Counted from the first letter of the stretch, positions 11,605 through 24,850 are shown. The stretch: 64,000 nt of DNA from Onchocerca volvulus (GCA_000499405.2 HG738137.1:15896603-15960602); one strand, 5' to 3'. Numbers and translations: made by a program. The notes: generated by a model from the sequence alone, not told the origin.

Positions 11605-14600
11605 ATGGCGATAAATGTTGACTATTATTTGAATAGGATACGTTCCACGGTAACTTCAGTAGCAGCTCAAGTAAGTAATGCTTTACCGGGAAATCCAGTT
11701 ACGCGAGATTATGAAATATTATCACAGGTTGGAAGTGCTGGACCGGCATACAGCTGGAAAATTTATGCGGCCCAGAAGCGTTCAACTAAAAAGGTAATTA
11801 TTCCAGAATATCTCAAGTACTGAGTATTGTATAACTGAATTCATTACACTAATGGACTTTTTCTTTATCATGTTGTTTGTTTACATATTTCATAATTATG
11901 CTATCATATCTTTATTTTCATTTCATTAATTTCATCAAAAACCATCGAATCGGTTATAATCTTATTTTAGCCCGTTTCTGTTTGGTTATTTGAGAAACGA
12001 AACTTGGAAAAATGGCCAAGATATGAAAAGGAATTGTTCTCGGAAATTTTGAAGAGAGGAATATCGCAACTCACCCGGTTAAGGCATCCACGTATTCTCG
12101 TTATTGAACATCCACTCGAAGAATCTCGGTTATTTTTTTCCTTTCGCCATTTCACCATTATGTAACAGTATTTAGAAAATACATCAAAATAGAAGCGAAA
12201 TTTAATTTCGGAACATGATTTACTGATTTTCTGGGATTCGGATTCCTTGTTACTTCCATGGTTATTTTTTTAAGGAATATTTCTTCAGAGACTCATATGC
12301 TTTCTGTACAGAACCTGTTTTTGCGTCGTTGGCTAACGCTTTGGGACATTTAGATAATATAACTCCTCATCCAAAACATTTAGAAGAATTCGAATTTTTG
12401 GATATTGAAATTCGCTATGGACTTTTTCAAGTAAAGTGGTATTTTCCTCTTCAAATGAAGCTGAAATTTAGAGTAAATTTGTTTTTCTCAAGATTTTTTT
12501 TATTCCAGTTTTACAATAATTCGCTTTACTGTAGCAATAATTCTTATTTGAAAATCGATGAAATTCTTGAAGTATTGCAGATTGTTGAAGCTTTATCATT
12601 TTTGCATATTGATGTAAAGATGATGCATCGAAATGTTTCTCCTGAAAGTGTGATAATTAATGAAAAAGGTGAATGGAAATTAGCAGGTTTCGATTTTGCA
12701 GTTCAAGGTACTCAAGGTATCAATAATCAGGTGTGAAATTTGCTAAACTTTTCTAGATTCAATTATGTAGTTACTAAATATCACTGAAATTCTCCATTAA
12801 ATTATGGTACCATTTAATAATCTTCGTTCATTATCAATAATTCTCTAATTTTAACGGAACTTTTATAATAGCCTATTTTCAAAGAAGCTTGAACATCAAT
12901 TATAAATTACTATCAATTCTATAGATAACATATGAAATGTTGGAATGGAATCAGCGGACGATGTCTGTTATTCAGCCATTGTTAGACTATCTGGCTCCAG
13001 AATATATAATTGGTGGTCGGTGTGACCCATATGCTGATATATTTTCGTTTGGAATTATGGCATTAACAGTTTTCAATAGAGGAAAGCAACCATTTGAAAA
13101 TAGAAATTCGTTGGATAATTTTCGTAAAAATACTGAAAAGGTTATAATTTAAAATTATTATATTCCCAATATTATTGTAGATATATTATCATGAGCATAT
13201 GACTGTTTTCAGTTAAACACGTTATCTATGTCAGTTTTCATAAACGTACCTTCTGAACTTCGTGAAGATCTGAAAATGTGCTTGAATTTGACGCCCGATC
13301 TCCGACCCGATGCTACTCAATTTTCCAAGGTAATTCCGTCTTCGTTGCTTTTAATCTTCATTATTTTTCATTCGTATTTATTATTTCAGTGATACTATTA
13401 TTACAGGTACAGAGCATTTAGCACACAAGTATAAAACATAACTTTGTTTACGTTTAAAACTAATTCAATCATAACGATTATTGAAATAGAGTTATGTTTT
13501 ACAGATTACCTACTTTAATGAACCGTTGATTCAAATATTGAACAGTCTGGATTCTTTGTGTCAAATGGATTACGCTCAAAAAATGAATTTTTTCAAGCAG
13601 TTACCACAACTTTTAATGAAGTTCCCAAAAGTAAATACTAACATATTCTTTTCAATTTATGGATCTTGTGTTTATAGATTTTTTTATGGATTATTCATTA
13701 TAATCTTTAACAATAATTAATACATGTTGTTAATAAGGTATGATTTTTTCAGCGACCACTTATACAAAAAATCCTTCCGCAATTATGCGCAGAATTTATT
13801 GCGACTGAATTAGTGCCATTCATTCTTCCTAGTGTTTTTCATATTGCTGGAACAACTAATAATGATGAATTTGCCGCAGTCATTTTGCCACAGCTAATCC
13901 CGATATTTACTCTTGAACGACCATATCAAGTAGGTTATTAATTTTGTAGAGCGATACGGTATGATTTGAATTATGATAATCAAAGCAAAATATGTGCTAT
14001 TTTATGCGAAAAAGAATTCGTATGTTCATTTGCTTTATTGTTATAGATTTTGTTATTATTTTTGCAAAATATGGATCTGTTATTGGAAAAAACAAACGAT
14101 GAAGCTGCTCGTAAATATTTATTGCCTTTAATTTGTAATGCTTTATCCAGTGAGACGGTGAAAATCCAGGTGTTTCTATTAATATTCTTATCTGGAACTT
14201 ATTCTTACATATTTTAAAAATTTTTGATGATTGAAAAAAATCACATTACTATTAAGAAGAAATAAGAAGTGCTTACAGGAATTGTGTCTTTCGATCATTC
14301 CGAAAGTTGCTAAAATGATTGAAAGACAGTCTATGAAAACAGAAGTTTTACCCAAATTGCTACAATTAATTATTGATGGAGGAGGAGTGTTAACTGTGAG
14401 ATTTATTCATTTCATTAATTTGGTCTATGTTTTATTTTTTGATTTATTAACTAATTAATTTTATTTGCTTATTTATCTTTTCACTTATTTATTTATTCTG
14501 GCATGTGAAATGTTTTTTGCTTTCTTTTTAGTAAATATAAATTTTACTTTTATAGATACGAGTTCAAGCACTGTTGTGCCTAGGGAAATTACTACCTTCT

Positions 14601-16338
14601 CTAGAGCCATGGATGGTGACGGATCAAATCATTCCAGCTTTGCCTAAAGTGATTAGCCGTGAGCCAGCAATTCTTATGGCTATTTTGGGTATGTTTTTCC
14701 TTTTTCAGTTTCTCATTTTCATATTATCATTTCTTCAGACGCTGTTTAAAATTATATACTTTTACTACTAATTATGATTATTATGTACATCCAAGCTAAA
14801 AGGTATGGTAATCATTTTTTCGATTAAAAATCTATTGTATGAGATACTTTAAAATAGTGGAATGGATTTATACCGAGAATAAAAGTTGGTGAAGGAAAAA
14901 TGTATTCTGCGGATGGAATTTAGATTAATACTAAATTGGAAAGCTTTATTTTCAGGAATTTACAAATTAGCATATGAAGAAAGTCGTTTTGGTATTACTC
15001 GGGAACAATGTGCCAAAAGTATTTTACCTTTTCTGATCGCTTCTTCAATGGAAAATACATTGAATATGTCTCAGTTTGAACAGTACATGGCACTGATACA
15101 TCGTGTTCTGAATAGGGTAATTGCTGTATATAAATTTAATATTAAAAATTAGTTTTTAATTTAATTTACATATAGGAGTGTTCCTTCTTTAATCACAAAT
15201 TATAATACAGATTGAGAAGGATCAACGACAACGCTTGCAACAGTTAAGTGCTAGTCAAGAAGAACAACGTAGTGTTGGCGAGTTTGCTGATATACTTGGA
15301 CAATCATCAATTACTCAAGATAAGGTAATAATCTCTTAATTGTTTGACATCATTCATTATGTTGGTGAAGATTGAAGTGATTGTGAAATTGCAAGGTTTT
15401 TCATATCTTATGGTAGAAATTTTATAGGATTCTTTATCCAACGGTCTATCGGACTTGGTTATTGAAGGTTCAATAGATGAAAAAACAAATGGCATTAGTA
15501 AAAATGCTGTAAGTAAAGTTTGTTTATTTAATTCATAGATCGGATTGTTACAGATCATTTTTATTATTGAGATTAATTGATTTATAGTTAAATTGAGCTT
15601 TTGTTTTCGGTAACATGCTGAAAAGATTCTATATTTAGTTCCGTTTCAATTGTATTTTAGGGGCCATTAAGTCTTAGTGATAAGAAACGATTGGCAGCCG
15701 AACGTGAGCAGAATCTACGATTGCGCAGCCAACCGAACCTTTTGCAACCAGTCAGTACTAAGGAAAACATAAATAAGAGCCAATCTACAAATTGTAATTC
15801 CTTGTTGCCAGATCCATTCGAAATAGAACCGTACAACTCATTGAATTCAATTATACTGCCAAGCCAATCTAAAACTTATAGCCCCTCTCAACCAGATCCA
15901 TCTAAAACAAAACCAGATAACTTACTGGAATCATTTATGCTTCCAAACCAGTCTAAAAATCATAGCTGTCTTTGGCCAGACTCATCCGAAACGCAACCAA
16001 ACAACTCATTAGTATCATTTATGCATCAAAGCCAGTCTACAAATTTTACCCCCCTTTGGCCAGATCCATTCAAAATGGAACCGGATAAATCATCGGCATC
16101 GTTTCTGCTTCAACCGGCAATTCATGCAGTCAGTTTACCTGGTCCACCAATTGTACAAAATCCAGTAGTTAGAAGTGGTTCAGGCCAACGAACGACAGCG
16201 AATCGAGCGGCAAATGGATCATTAAATGAAGTGGATAAAAAGTTAAACATGTCTGCTTTGGATGATATTGTATGTTTTCCGTCTAAGCTTAATACTAAAG
16301 ATAACTTTTCATTGAATTCTAAGCAACAAGCGAAATAA
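11605..16338 (+). CDS. SCYL2: SCY1-like protein 2 (pseudokinase plus HEAT repeats)
   Basis: Fifteen exons join in frame: 11605-11793, 11971-12128, 12289-12430, 12581-12730, 12925-13140, 13213-13329, 13505-13630, 13753-13929, 14047-14169, 14279-14395, 14556-14688, 14956-15116, 15211-15324, 15428-15508 and 15661-16338 (893 residues). The N-terminus (LNRIRSTVTSVAAQVSNALP, then PGNPVTRDYEI) is near-identical in pattern to animal SCYL2. The kinase fold is catalytically dead: HRD reads HRN (about residue 179) and DFG reads DFA (about 201). Exons 7-12 form the HEAT-like repeat region, followed by a coiled segment and a low-complexity tail with two DPF motifs. In other animals SCYL2 is a cytoplasmic, clathrin- and AP-2-associated factor for endosome and trans-Golgi traffic. 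The tail contains a 28-residue repeat not expected from the family. Confidence 0.95.
15781..16116 (+). repeat. In-frame 28-codon repeat, four units, in the SCYL2 tail
   Basis: The last SCYL2 exon holds four consecutive 84-bp units, each translating to 28 residues that begin with Gln-Ser. At the same position each unit carries a proline-aspartate core: PDPF, PDPS, PDSS and PDPF. The spacing is exact, with cores 28 residues apart. Units have diverged in sequence but kept frame and length. Units one and four keep DPF, the short motif that binds the AP-2 alpha-appendage in endocytic adaptors. Confidence 0.85.
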
Positions 16339-17711
16339 TCTAATAATGATGCGTTTGGTGATCTGTTGGGATGAAATGATTGTATATACTTTTATATGGT
16401 GAAGCACTTCAGAAACGTTTTTTGTAGTTTTCATATATTCAATTGGTTGCAATATTAATATTTAACTTTTCATTTTTTGTGATACGTTGATCCGTTCGTT
16501 ACCAAGATCCCTTCACAACAAAATCAAGTTTACTCTTTTCTTTTTTTTTTTTTTTTTTCACCTGAGATGTGTTAGAAAGACATTCATTACGTGGAAACTT
16601 AAGAAGTTGCCATTTTGCTTTTTCTTTTTTTTTAATTTTGAATATTGGGCAAACTCAGTTCCACACTGTAGCGCTATGACCCAACATTTTCGAATACATC
16701 TCTTTATTTCAGCATTTTATTTACTTCGGATTTATCCAGTTTCGTCCACTAATTTAACTTTTGTAAATATAACACATGGTACATGGTATTTATTTCAACA
16801 TACTCAATGATTCTTTATTTTTTATTATTACGAACATAGTTCGTTTATGGTTACGCTTTTCTTTTTATCTACTTATATTAAGTTTTTGTGGCCAGAATAA
16901 GTATAATGCTTGCATCTATTAATTTATAAAACCTTATCATTCATGTCATAGAGTTACCAAGTTTGTATGATAAAAATTAAGAATAAAGACAGAAAGTTGG
17001 GAAGAACGGAACTATTACAGATGATTTTTTTCAATTGTGAAACTGCACAAGCAATGCATCCGATTTTGTGAAAAATGGTAGAAAATTTGTAATGCATTAT
17101 ATAATTTATTTTGAATCATTAAAAACAAATGATAATTTCGCTGTAAAATTCAATTACATTTTATATATTTCCATTCTAAAAACGAGTAAAAAAAAATTAA
17201 TCTTGCCTTTTGATATGGTTGATAAGATTTTATTTCAAAATTGCAACAAATGTTTGAGCACCGTATATATTTATTATGTAAAGATGGAAGGAACTTATTA
17301 GTCAAAATTAAATTTAAATCAAAGAAAAATCAATCAATCGCTCATTAATCGATTATTTCGAAGAAAATTAGACCAGGAAACAGTTTATCATTGTAACTAA
17401 TGAAAGCTTAAGCTTTGCATCAAATAAAATTATCGATGGATTAACATAACAGATCTTATTTTCAAAATTCTTAAATGCAAATTTAAAATTAATGTTGCCT
17501 GTGTTTCATCAGAAATTCTTATCGATGAATGGACCATCGATAAAATTGCAGTATTTTGCATGAAAATATGAAAAAAAAAGCAAAAAATGCTAATTATGCG
17601 AATTAAAAGGATGTTAATTAAGGCATGAGTTAGAAGATAAAGAATGTTAATCATGCGACAGTATTATTATTACACGTCATTTTCAGTTTTTATTTTTACC
17701 GAGCAACGTGA
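16339..17711. other. Intergenic region between convergent 3' ends
   Basis: This holds the 3' UTRs of SCYL2 (+) and the SLC35F-type transporter (-). AATAAA-like signals occur, for example near 16982. Poly-T tracts sit near 16540 and 16620. Open frames are short, low-complexity and unsupported. Confidence 0.55.
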
Positions 17712-20700
17712 TCATTTCTTCTCCACGTCACTTTTAGTTCCTATTTTTATCGAGCAGCGTAATAATTCTGCTGGTATTGCTACAATTGCGCATGAAAATA
17801 AAATTAGAAGAGCGCCAATAATAAAATAAGGTGTTGCAGTCATATGTCGAAAGATAATGTCAATAGCTGAAAATTCAAAAATTTAGAAAAATGTGAAAAT
17901 ACGAAAATGATAATGGTGATAATTTATTTTATAGATAATGCATCAAATTATTTCTCAATAAAATCTTCTTATATAACATATTTTGGAATTCATTAACTAA
18001 TTCGAATTATCTTTACATCAGTTGTTAAATTTAAGCTTCTAAAAATAAACTAGACGGTAGTGCTAAATAATTTTAAATAAATCATTACCTTTTACTTATC
18101 TAACACGATGGGAGACATTTTTAAAAAATTAAAATCAAGTGATAAAAATTTCATTTTAACCTTTTGTTATCACTTATTATCTCTAATATGCATGATACAT
18201 TAATCTAATTAATTATCTGTCCAATTTTCGAAAAATATTTGTTTCTTTTACCTGCACTAATTGGAATACCAAATAACATCCCAATAGAGATCACTAATGG
18301 ATGCAGCAAAGTTATTCCAAAATTTATGAGAAAATTAAACCCTGAAAAGAAAAAAAAAAAAAAAAGGTAAACAAATTTAACTTGATTTATGGAACAGTAA
18401 TTTCAATAGGATGAGTGTATACCAAAAATTGAGTTTGATATAAATATAAATTAGTTAGTCTACTAATTTATCAATAGTTATCAAAACTTCTTGACCACAT
18501 AATGGCATACTGAAAAGTTTCTTTCGAAAACTATTTAAAAAAAAAAAAATAAAAATGAAAAATAAGAAAAAAATTGAAAAAAAGGAATAAAAAAAATTCA
18601 CGATCAAATTACGATAATTATATAAATTTAGAAATTTTCAAAATTATAAATTTTTTTGTATTTATCAATAAGTATAAAATATCAAATACTCACACATTGA
18701 CAAAAATGCAACACCAAATAACGGAATCCATGGTATATATGCCCACGTAAACGTTTCCAAGTTTTTTACGACCAATATGATCATAGGCAATGAATTAAGG
18801 GAAGCGTTAAGTAATCCTAAACCACTCATAAAAAGTGATACCTGTCCAATTGTCGCATTACCAATTATTTTTTTGAAGAGAACCTGACATGAGAGAAAAA
18901 TTTAATAATTGATGTCGAAGAATCTTTTTTGGAATGAATAAAACGGAAAAGGTGAGCAAATTTTTTCAAGACTAAATTTCAAATACAATTTTTAAACTTT
19001 CAATACAAAACAGAAAAATAAATTTTATATTTCTTTCCCTCTTCATTTCAGTTACTTAAAACAACTAATGGATGACATTTCGAAAATTAAAAAGTGAAGC
19101 TCAAATATTTTTCGTAACAAGAATGTATCTATCTGGATCTTAAAAAATTTAATAAAGATGAATCTAGAAAGAAGAAAAAAGAAAAGATTTACTGCTTTAT
19201 TCGTCAGCTTAATCTTAATTAAGAGTTGCAATAGTAGTCAATTTTGATTGAATTAGATTTAAACTTTGTTAGAGGAACGAAAGATAACTAATGTTGTACA
19301 TAAAATTGAATTCAAAACTAATTAATGAATAAGAATTAAAGTAAAATATCGGATACAATAAAATTTAGTTTATGCAACAAATTAACCTTATATAGTGCAG
19401 CAGATAAGGCAGAAAGTATTGATAAGGATATACCAGACATATTTCCAACAAATTCCTTATCTAAGGAAATTACAGTAACACCAATTATTGCCGCTACTAC
19501 TGAGATTAACTGAAAAATATGAATATTCTACTGATTAATATTTCACTAATTCAATTGCATTGTTAATTTCAAATTAAATACTGAAATAATCTAAACTTAT
19601 AGTTGATGAGATATTATCTAGGATTAGATCTGTTAACAACTTATAAAACAATTATTTTTATTAGAATGCTATATATTAGTAGATAGTAAAAATTCGATTT
19701 ATAAATTTTATCTTATCGCTTAACTAATGAATATACATTTATAAGAAGCAAATGCTTCGAAATCTTTAATAAGTAAAGTTACTGTTAAAGATTGAAAAAG
19801 AGCAAATTTACTCGAAATGGAATAAATTGATCTTTGAGTATGATCCATCCAAAAATAACCACCATAGCAGTATTTGTACTCATTATCGATGATGTCGCAC
19901 TAGCTGAGATATAGCCTAATGATTGGGAATATGAATAATTAGCGATAAGCCATAATAATAGAAATAAACTTGTTCGCTTAAAGTATGATCGTACTGTATT
20001 ATCCATATTTCCATATACTAATAGTGCTTCCCTGGAAACATCTAACATTCAAGTAAATACATGCAACGATTTTTTGGATACGTCCAATATTCAAATTAAT
20101 ACACAAAAACGATTTTCTGAAAATATTTAATATTCAAACAAATACTTGTAAGATATTTTATGAATTATAAAATGCATATAATATCAAATTAGAAGCAACT
20201 TCCTGCGCATGTCCTCTTCTTTCCCTTTTGTCTTTTAATTTTTCATTTTTCATAAAATTTTAACTTACTCGTTTTTTTTTTTCATTTTTTGTTCCACAAA
20301 TTTCAAATATTCAGATCATTACTTGATAATTTTCGAATGCATTTGTTTATGCATAAATATCTCTAAACACTTAACAAAAAACGAAAAAAAAAATTAAGTA
20401 AAATTAAACTTACTGCTGTATATCTCTTAGAGATGAGCGATGAAATAATATCTCGAATATTATATAAGTAGGATAGCAAGCCATCATAAAATTAGTATTA
20501 AACCAAACCATAAAGTATGGGGCATAGAAATATTTTGGATCAATTATTAATATTGATTTAGTAAATTGTGTACTTAATGCCCAAGAAAATGCTACTGCAA
20601 ACATTACAATGCCATTAAGCATAATCTGAAAATATTAAAAAGAAAAATAAAGTCTAAACAAGATCATTTTTTTTCTTTTAAAAAAAAATTTTACGTCTTT

Positions 20701-20874
20701 CACTTCGACAATATCAAATCATAAATTGAAAATATGATATTATAGGAATTTTTTTTTAAATAAAACCTGATGAATGGTTTTATTAGCGATATTTGATCGA
20801 TTTGTTTCTTGATCCGTTCTACATCGACCATTTTCACTCGGTATATTGAATGTATTTTTCGATTCTATTCCCAT
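17712..20874 (-). CDS. SLC35F3/F4-type solute transporter (drug/metabolite transporter superfamily)
   Basis: Seven exons join in frame on the minus strand: 20767-20874 (ATG), 20414-20625, 19812-20031, 19387-19509, 18694-18883, 18252-18341 and 17712-17866 (TGA), encoding 365 residues. Ten hydrophobic segments can be counted, as expected for a ten-helix transporter. They include FLLLWLIANYSYSQSL, TAMVVIFGWIILKDQF, LISVVAAIIGVTVISL, SILSALSAALYKVLFK and FLINFGITLLHPLVISIG. The pattern 'W-I-L-K-(D/E)-Q-F' then 'SALYKVLFK' then 'N-F-L-I-N-F-G-I' follows SLC35F3/F4 proteins closely. Human SLC35F3 has been linked to thiamine uptake; the substrate here is unknown. The N-terminal 36 residues are hydrophilic and poorly conserved. 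The first exon is supported by an acceptor 19 nt before the ATG. Confidence 0.9.
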
Positions 20875-20901
20875 AATTTAATTCTATTATAATCTGCAAA
20901 T
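20875..20901 (-). promoter_or_regulatory. Probable trans-splice acceptor before the SLC35F-type gene
   Basis: On the minus strand AACAATTTGCAG ends at 20894, leaving a 19-nt leader before the ATG at 20874. No upstream exon is visible. As with the two neighbouring genes, this fits spliced-leader addition. Confidence 0.5.
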
Positions 20902-21290
20902 TGTTGAAATTATGTAAATGTTAAAAAATTTTGAAATAATGACACATATAAACTTGAATAACATTTTTCAACTATACTTAAATTCGAAATATTTTAATAC
21001 GATGCAACGTTTTCATTTAAATGAAAAACTATTGAAATTATAATATATTCATTACATGATACAAAATACGTACCTAATCCTACAGCTCTCATCACTTATT
21101 CCTGATTATAAACAAAAATCTGATAGTTATTAATCCACTACCACGGCTTTTGCTTAAACATGATCTCTCATATTTAATGGCATATGTGTTCTTTGGTTTT
21201 CATACAAAAAGTTCAAAGGGGAAAATTGAAAGGATTCGAAAATTAGAAGTTACATAGTATCTCATTCACTTTGGTTTCAACATTTTAACC
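20902..21290. other. Upstream region of the SLC35F-type gene
   Basis: This is AT-rich DNA between the transporter start and the first Helitron-derived sequence. It should contain the transporter promoter or outron. I see no repeats, ORFs or clear motifs in it. Confidence 0.4.
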
Positions 21291-21292
21291 AA

Positions 21293-22150
21293 CTAGCTAG
21301 ACCAGCCATGCGGAGCGTGGCTGGTACAGCTATCTATATCAATAAAAACGTCTGCTCACTTATTTTTACCTATTAAAGGTGTGATAGATAAAATAAAAAA
21401 AATGTAGATATATTTATAAAAACACGTAGATATATCTATAAAACAAAGTGTAGATAAATCCATTAGAAAAAGTACAAAAACACGCGATATTCGAATGAAA
21501 CGTTGTTTCAAAATTTCAAATCAATTGATGAAGAATTTGCAACGATGTGTCAAAAGCTTTTCATTTATATTACCCTAGCTCGATTCAGCCATGCGAAATC
21601 CAGCTAGTCTATGGGGGCCAGCCATGCTTCGAGTGTCCGACTCCAGCTAATCTATATAAAGAAAAATATCAATGTTCGTTTGTTCAAAATCTTAAACCTC
21701 CGAAACTTCTTAAACATGCACCTTATCTATACTAATTCAAAATCTTAGATATCGAAAATTCGTTACTTATTGCTTTGAAATTTTGACACAACGTTGCTAG
21801 TGTTGGGGAAGAAAACTGATGCTTTGTAATTTTATTTGTAGTTTGACTGGATTGGAAATTGATTCATGTTATTATGATTCGGCTAGGTCAGCAATAGGTA
21901 TGAGGAAGTATTTTGTGTCTTGTGTGACAGAGATGAATGCTGTTGAGATAGGTTTTAGCGATTGAGAAGAGTGATTCGCCGTAACAAACAATTATCAGAG
22001 AATAGCCAGATAAACTGATCACTAGTTGTTCTTTCCTTTGTCACTGACAGAGAAGTATACTATTCAAGTGAATTGGCGGATTTTTGCTACTGCTTTGAGC
22101 TGTCGAACTGGAACCCTTGGAACTTCAAACTGTTGCTATTGCTGCGTCGA
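21293..22150 (-). mobile_element. Helitron 3'-terminal block in minus orientation
   Basis: It begins CTAGCTAG followed by a strong hairpin (21302-21324). It continues with sequence that aligns to 50247-50640 of the palindrome's right arm, where the same block forms the 3' end of a minus-strand Helitron (shared 'TTGTGTCTTGTG', 'GTGACAGAGA' and 'GAGTGATTC' words). Two further degenerate hairpin plus CTAG/CTAA ends sit at about 21570-21650, suggesting nested or repeated element ends. The block is inverted relative to the coding relic immediately downstream, so this copy is rearranged. Confidence 0.6.
21302..21324. repeat. Helitron terminal hairpin
   Basis: Arms CCAGCCATGC and GCGTGGCTGG pair over 10 bp with one G-T type mismatch, around the three-base loop GGA. 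A GC-rich hairpin next to a CTAG terminus is the diagnostic 3' structure of Helitrons. Confidence 0.75.
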
Positions 22151-22259
22151 TCTTCGTCGCTTATCTGTGGATTTGATCATGCAATCATGCGATTACAGTC
22201 GTTTTGCATTCTGGTACAGCCCAACTGATGATTATAATTTCAGCCCGCATGTTCTCATC

Positions 22260-24850
22260 GGCACTATGATTGAAGTATATCTTTATTGCAAGGCTCTGAA
22301 ATTTAATGGAGAAACGAAAGGAATGTGTTGCGCTGTCGGGAAAAAAAAGCTAAACTGCCTCAACTTAAGAACAACTAGAGCCATTAAAAACTTTGGTTGC
22401 CATATATACCACCGAATCAAAGCGTTTCCTATCTAAAATCACGAAAAAATTTTTATCTAAAATCGAGAAAAACAGCTCGTACTTCCAAATGATGTCGTTT
22501 GGCGCAGTAATTTGTGACAAAAAATATGATACATGGACCTTGCGGTAAACTGAATCCAAATTCATCATGCATAATAGACGGAAAATACTGTAGGAGATTC
22601 CTCGAGCATTATTATCAGACATAGTTACAAGAAACGATGGATATCATTTATACAAAAGAAAGTCAGAAGAAGATGGCGGTAAATTAGCAACCATACACAT
22701 GTGGATGAATGACATCCAAGTAGATAACCGGTGGGTTGTTCCATATTCACCTTTGCTATTAAAAGCATACAAAGCTCACATAACGTGGAATACTGTAATT
22801 CCGTTAAATCAATCAAATACATTTATAAGTACGTGAATAAAGGCAGCGACATGACAGATTTTGGTGTGCAGCCTGAAAGAAATGATAGGAATGCGGTATT
22901 ATATGTCGATGAAATCACGCAATATTAGGCTGGAAGATACATAAACAGCAATGAATCTGTGTGGCGAATTCTTTCATTTCGCATACATGAACGAAGTCGA
23001 GCTGTTGTTCACTTTGCAGTACATCCAGAAAATGAACAAGTGTGCAAATATGCAACAAATAGCCCGAATCCACCGGCTGCAACGTTAACTGTTTTTTTTT
23101 TTTTTTTTTTCAGTTGAATTGACGCATTGTAAAAATACTATATTCGAAGTGCCTATGTATTGCAAAATAGAATGCGAGTAGAAAATCATTTGAACGACGC
23201 AAGGAAGGAGAACCAATTAACGAGCGACTTGGCACATTCAAACGAACTACGATAGGCAAATTGTATATCGTGCATCCTAATCAAGACGAATACTTCTTTC
23301 TTCGCATATTGTTAGTAAATGTGCCCGATCCAATCTCCTTCCAGCAATAAAAAATTGTCAACGGCGTTACACATGCTACTTTCCGCAGTACATGTCAAGC
23401 TTTGAATTTGCCGAAGAACGATCGACACTAGGAACTATGCATTAATGACACATATCCTAATCAAATTCCTAAATTCGATTTTGTTGCTGCTTCGTTCGAT
23501 GTAGAATTGCGTGGTGAATAAAATTACAACACGGCTGATCTTTTATGCAATTCAATATTCCTAAGCTAACGTATGATCAAAAAAGCATACAAGATCAAAT
23601 AATACAAACTCTCAATAATGGCTTTGGAGAAATCTTCTTTTTTAGATACGCAAAAGGAACTGATAAAACATTCCTAATTAGATTGATTCTAGCAGTAATT
23701 CGATCTCAAAATGTCATAACCTTAGCTCTTGCATCGTCCGGAATAGCTGCAACTTTGTTACCAGGTGGAAAAAGGGCTCATTCCGCTTTGAAATTGCCGT
23801 TGAGCATGCAAGTCATTGAAACTCCCACATGCAAGATTTCTAAGAGATCCAGTATGGGAAAAGTATTGTAAAAATGCAAACTTATTGTTTGGGATGAATG
23901 CACAATGGAGCACAAAAAATCGCTCGAGGTTCTTGATCGATCATTGAAAAACTTGTATGGAAATACCAGACCATTCGGGAAGGCATTAATATTGCCTGCA
24001 AGAGATTTCAGGCAAACATTATCTGTAATTCTCAATCGACACCAACGAACAAAATAAATGCTTTTTACTTTGTGGCGACACGTGAAGGCATTAAAATTAA
24101 CTATAAATATGCGTGTTCAGCTGCAAAGCGATTGATCATCTGAAATATTCTCGCATCAATTGCTGGAAATTGAGAACGAAAAGGTGCCGGTTAATCTGAC
24201 CTCACGACAAATTTCATTGTCTCATAACTTGCGCAATTTATTAACGTCAAAAGAAGATTGGTTGAAAAACTATTCCCCATTGGTTTGAAATTATAAGAAT
24301 CATCGATTGGCTGAGTGAACGAACTATTCTTGCGGCCAAGAACAAGAACGTCTACGAACTTCGCAATATTATTCAGTCTAATATTACATACAAAATACTG
24401 CTGTGGAAACAATGAAGCGGTTAATTATCCAACAGAATTTTTGAATTCATTCGATCTGCCAAAATCGGTGTGCCAATTACCATGTCGCGAATTATCAGAT
24501 TTGCAGTAAAAAAATTAGTAAGCAGTGTCGTAGGAACAACAATCTTGATATGATCTTTCAAAGGTGGAGATATCCTTATGCCTCGCATTTATATAATTCC
24601 AACGGATATGTCATTTCAGTTTAAGAGATTGCAATTCCCAATTCGCTTGGCATTTGCTTCACCATCAATAAAGCTCAGGGCAAAGCTCAGGGTCAATTTT
24701 TGAAATTGCGTGGTTTAGGTCTAGAGACCGATTGCTTCTCACATGGACAATTGTATGTTCTAGAAACGGCAAACCAAACAATCTCTGTATCTACACAGAA
24801 TAACAAAAATATTGTATGCCCACAGATGAACGGAACATTTCGTTACATAT
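22260..24850 (+). pseudogene. Helitron Rep/helicase relic
   Basis: Many frameshifted plus-strand segments follow the order of a Helitron replicase-helicase. KALKFNGETKGMCCAVGK lies near 22300, VEYCNSVKSIKYIYKYVNKG near 22780-22850, and then WRILSFRIHERSR. A PIF1-type helicase block follows at 23545-23870 (LTYDQKSIQDQIIQ, SSGIAATLLPGGKRAHS) with a Walker B-like VWDECTM near 23890. The C-terminal RLQFPIRLAFA and DCFSHGQLYV blocks lie at 24620-24760. Walker A is broken (GTDKTF, lacking the GxGKT glycines), and stops and frameshifts are numerous, so the copy is dead. Between the Rep-side blocks and the helicase a large internal part of the usual protein is missing. Confidence 0.85.
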
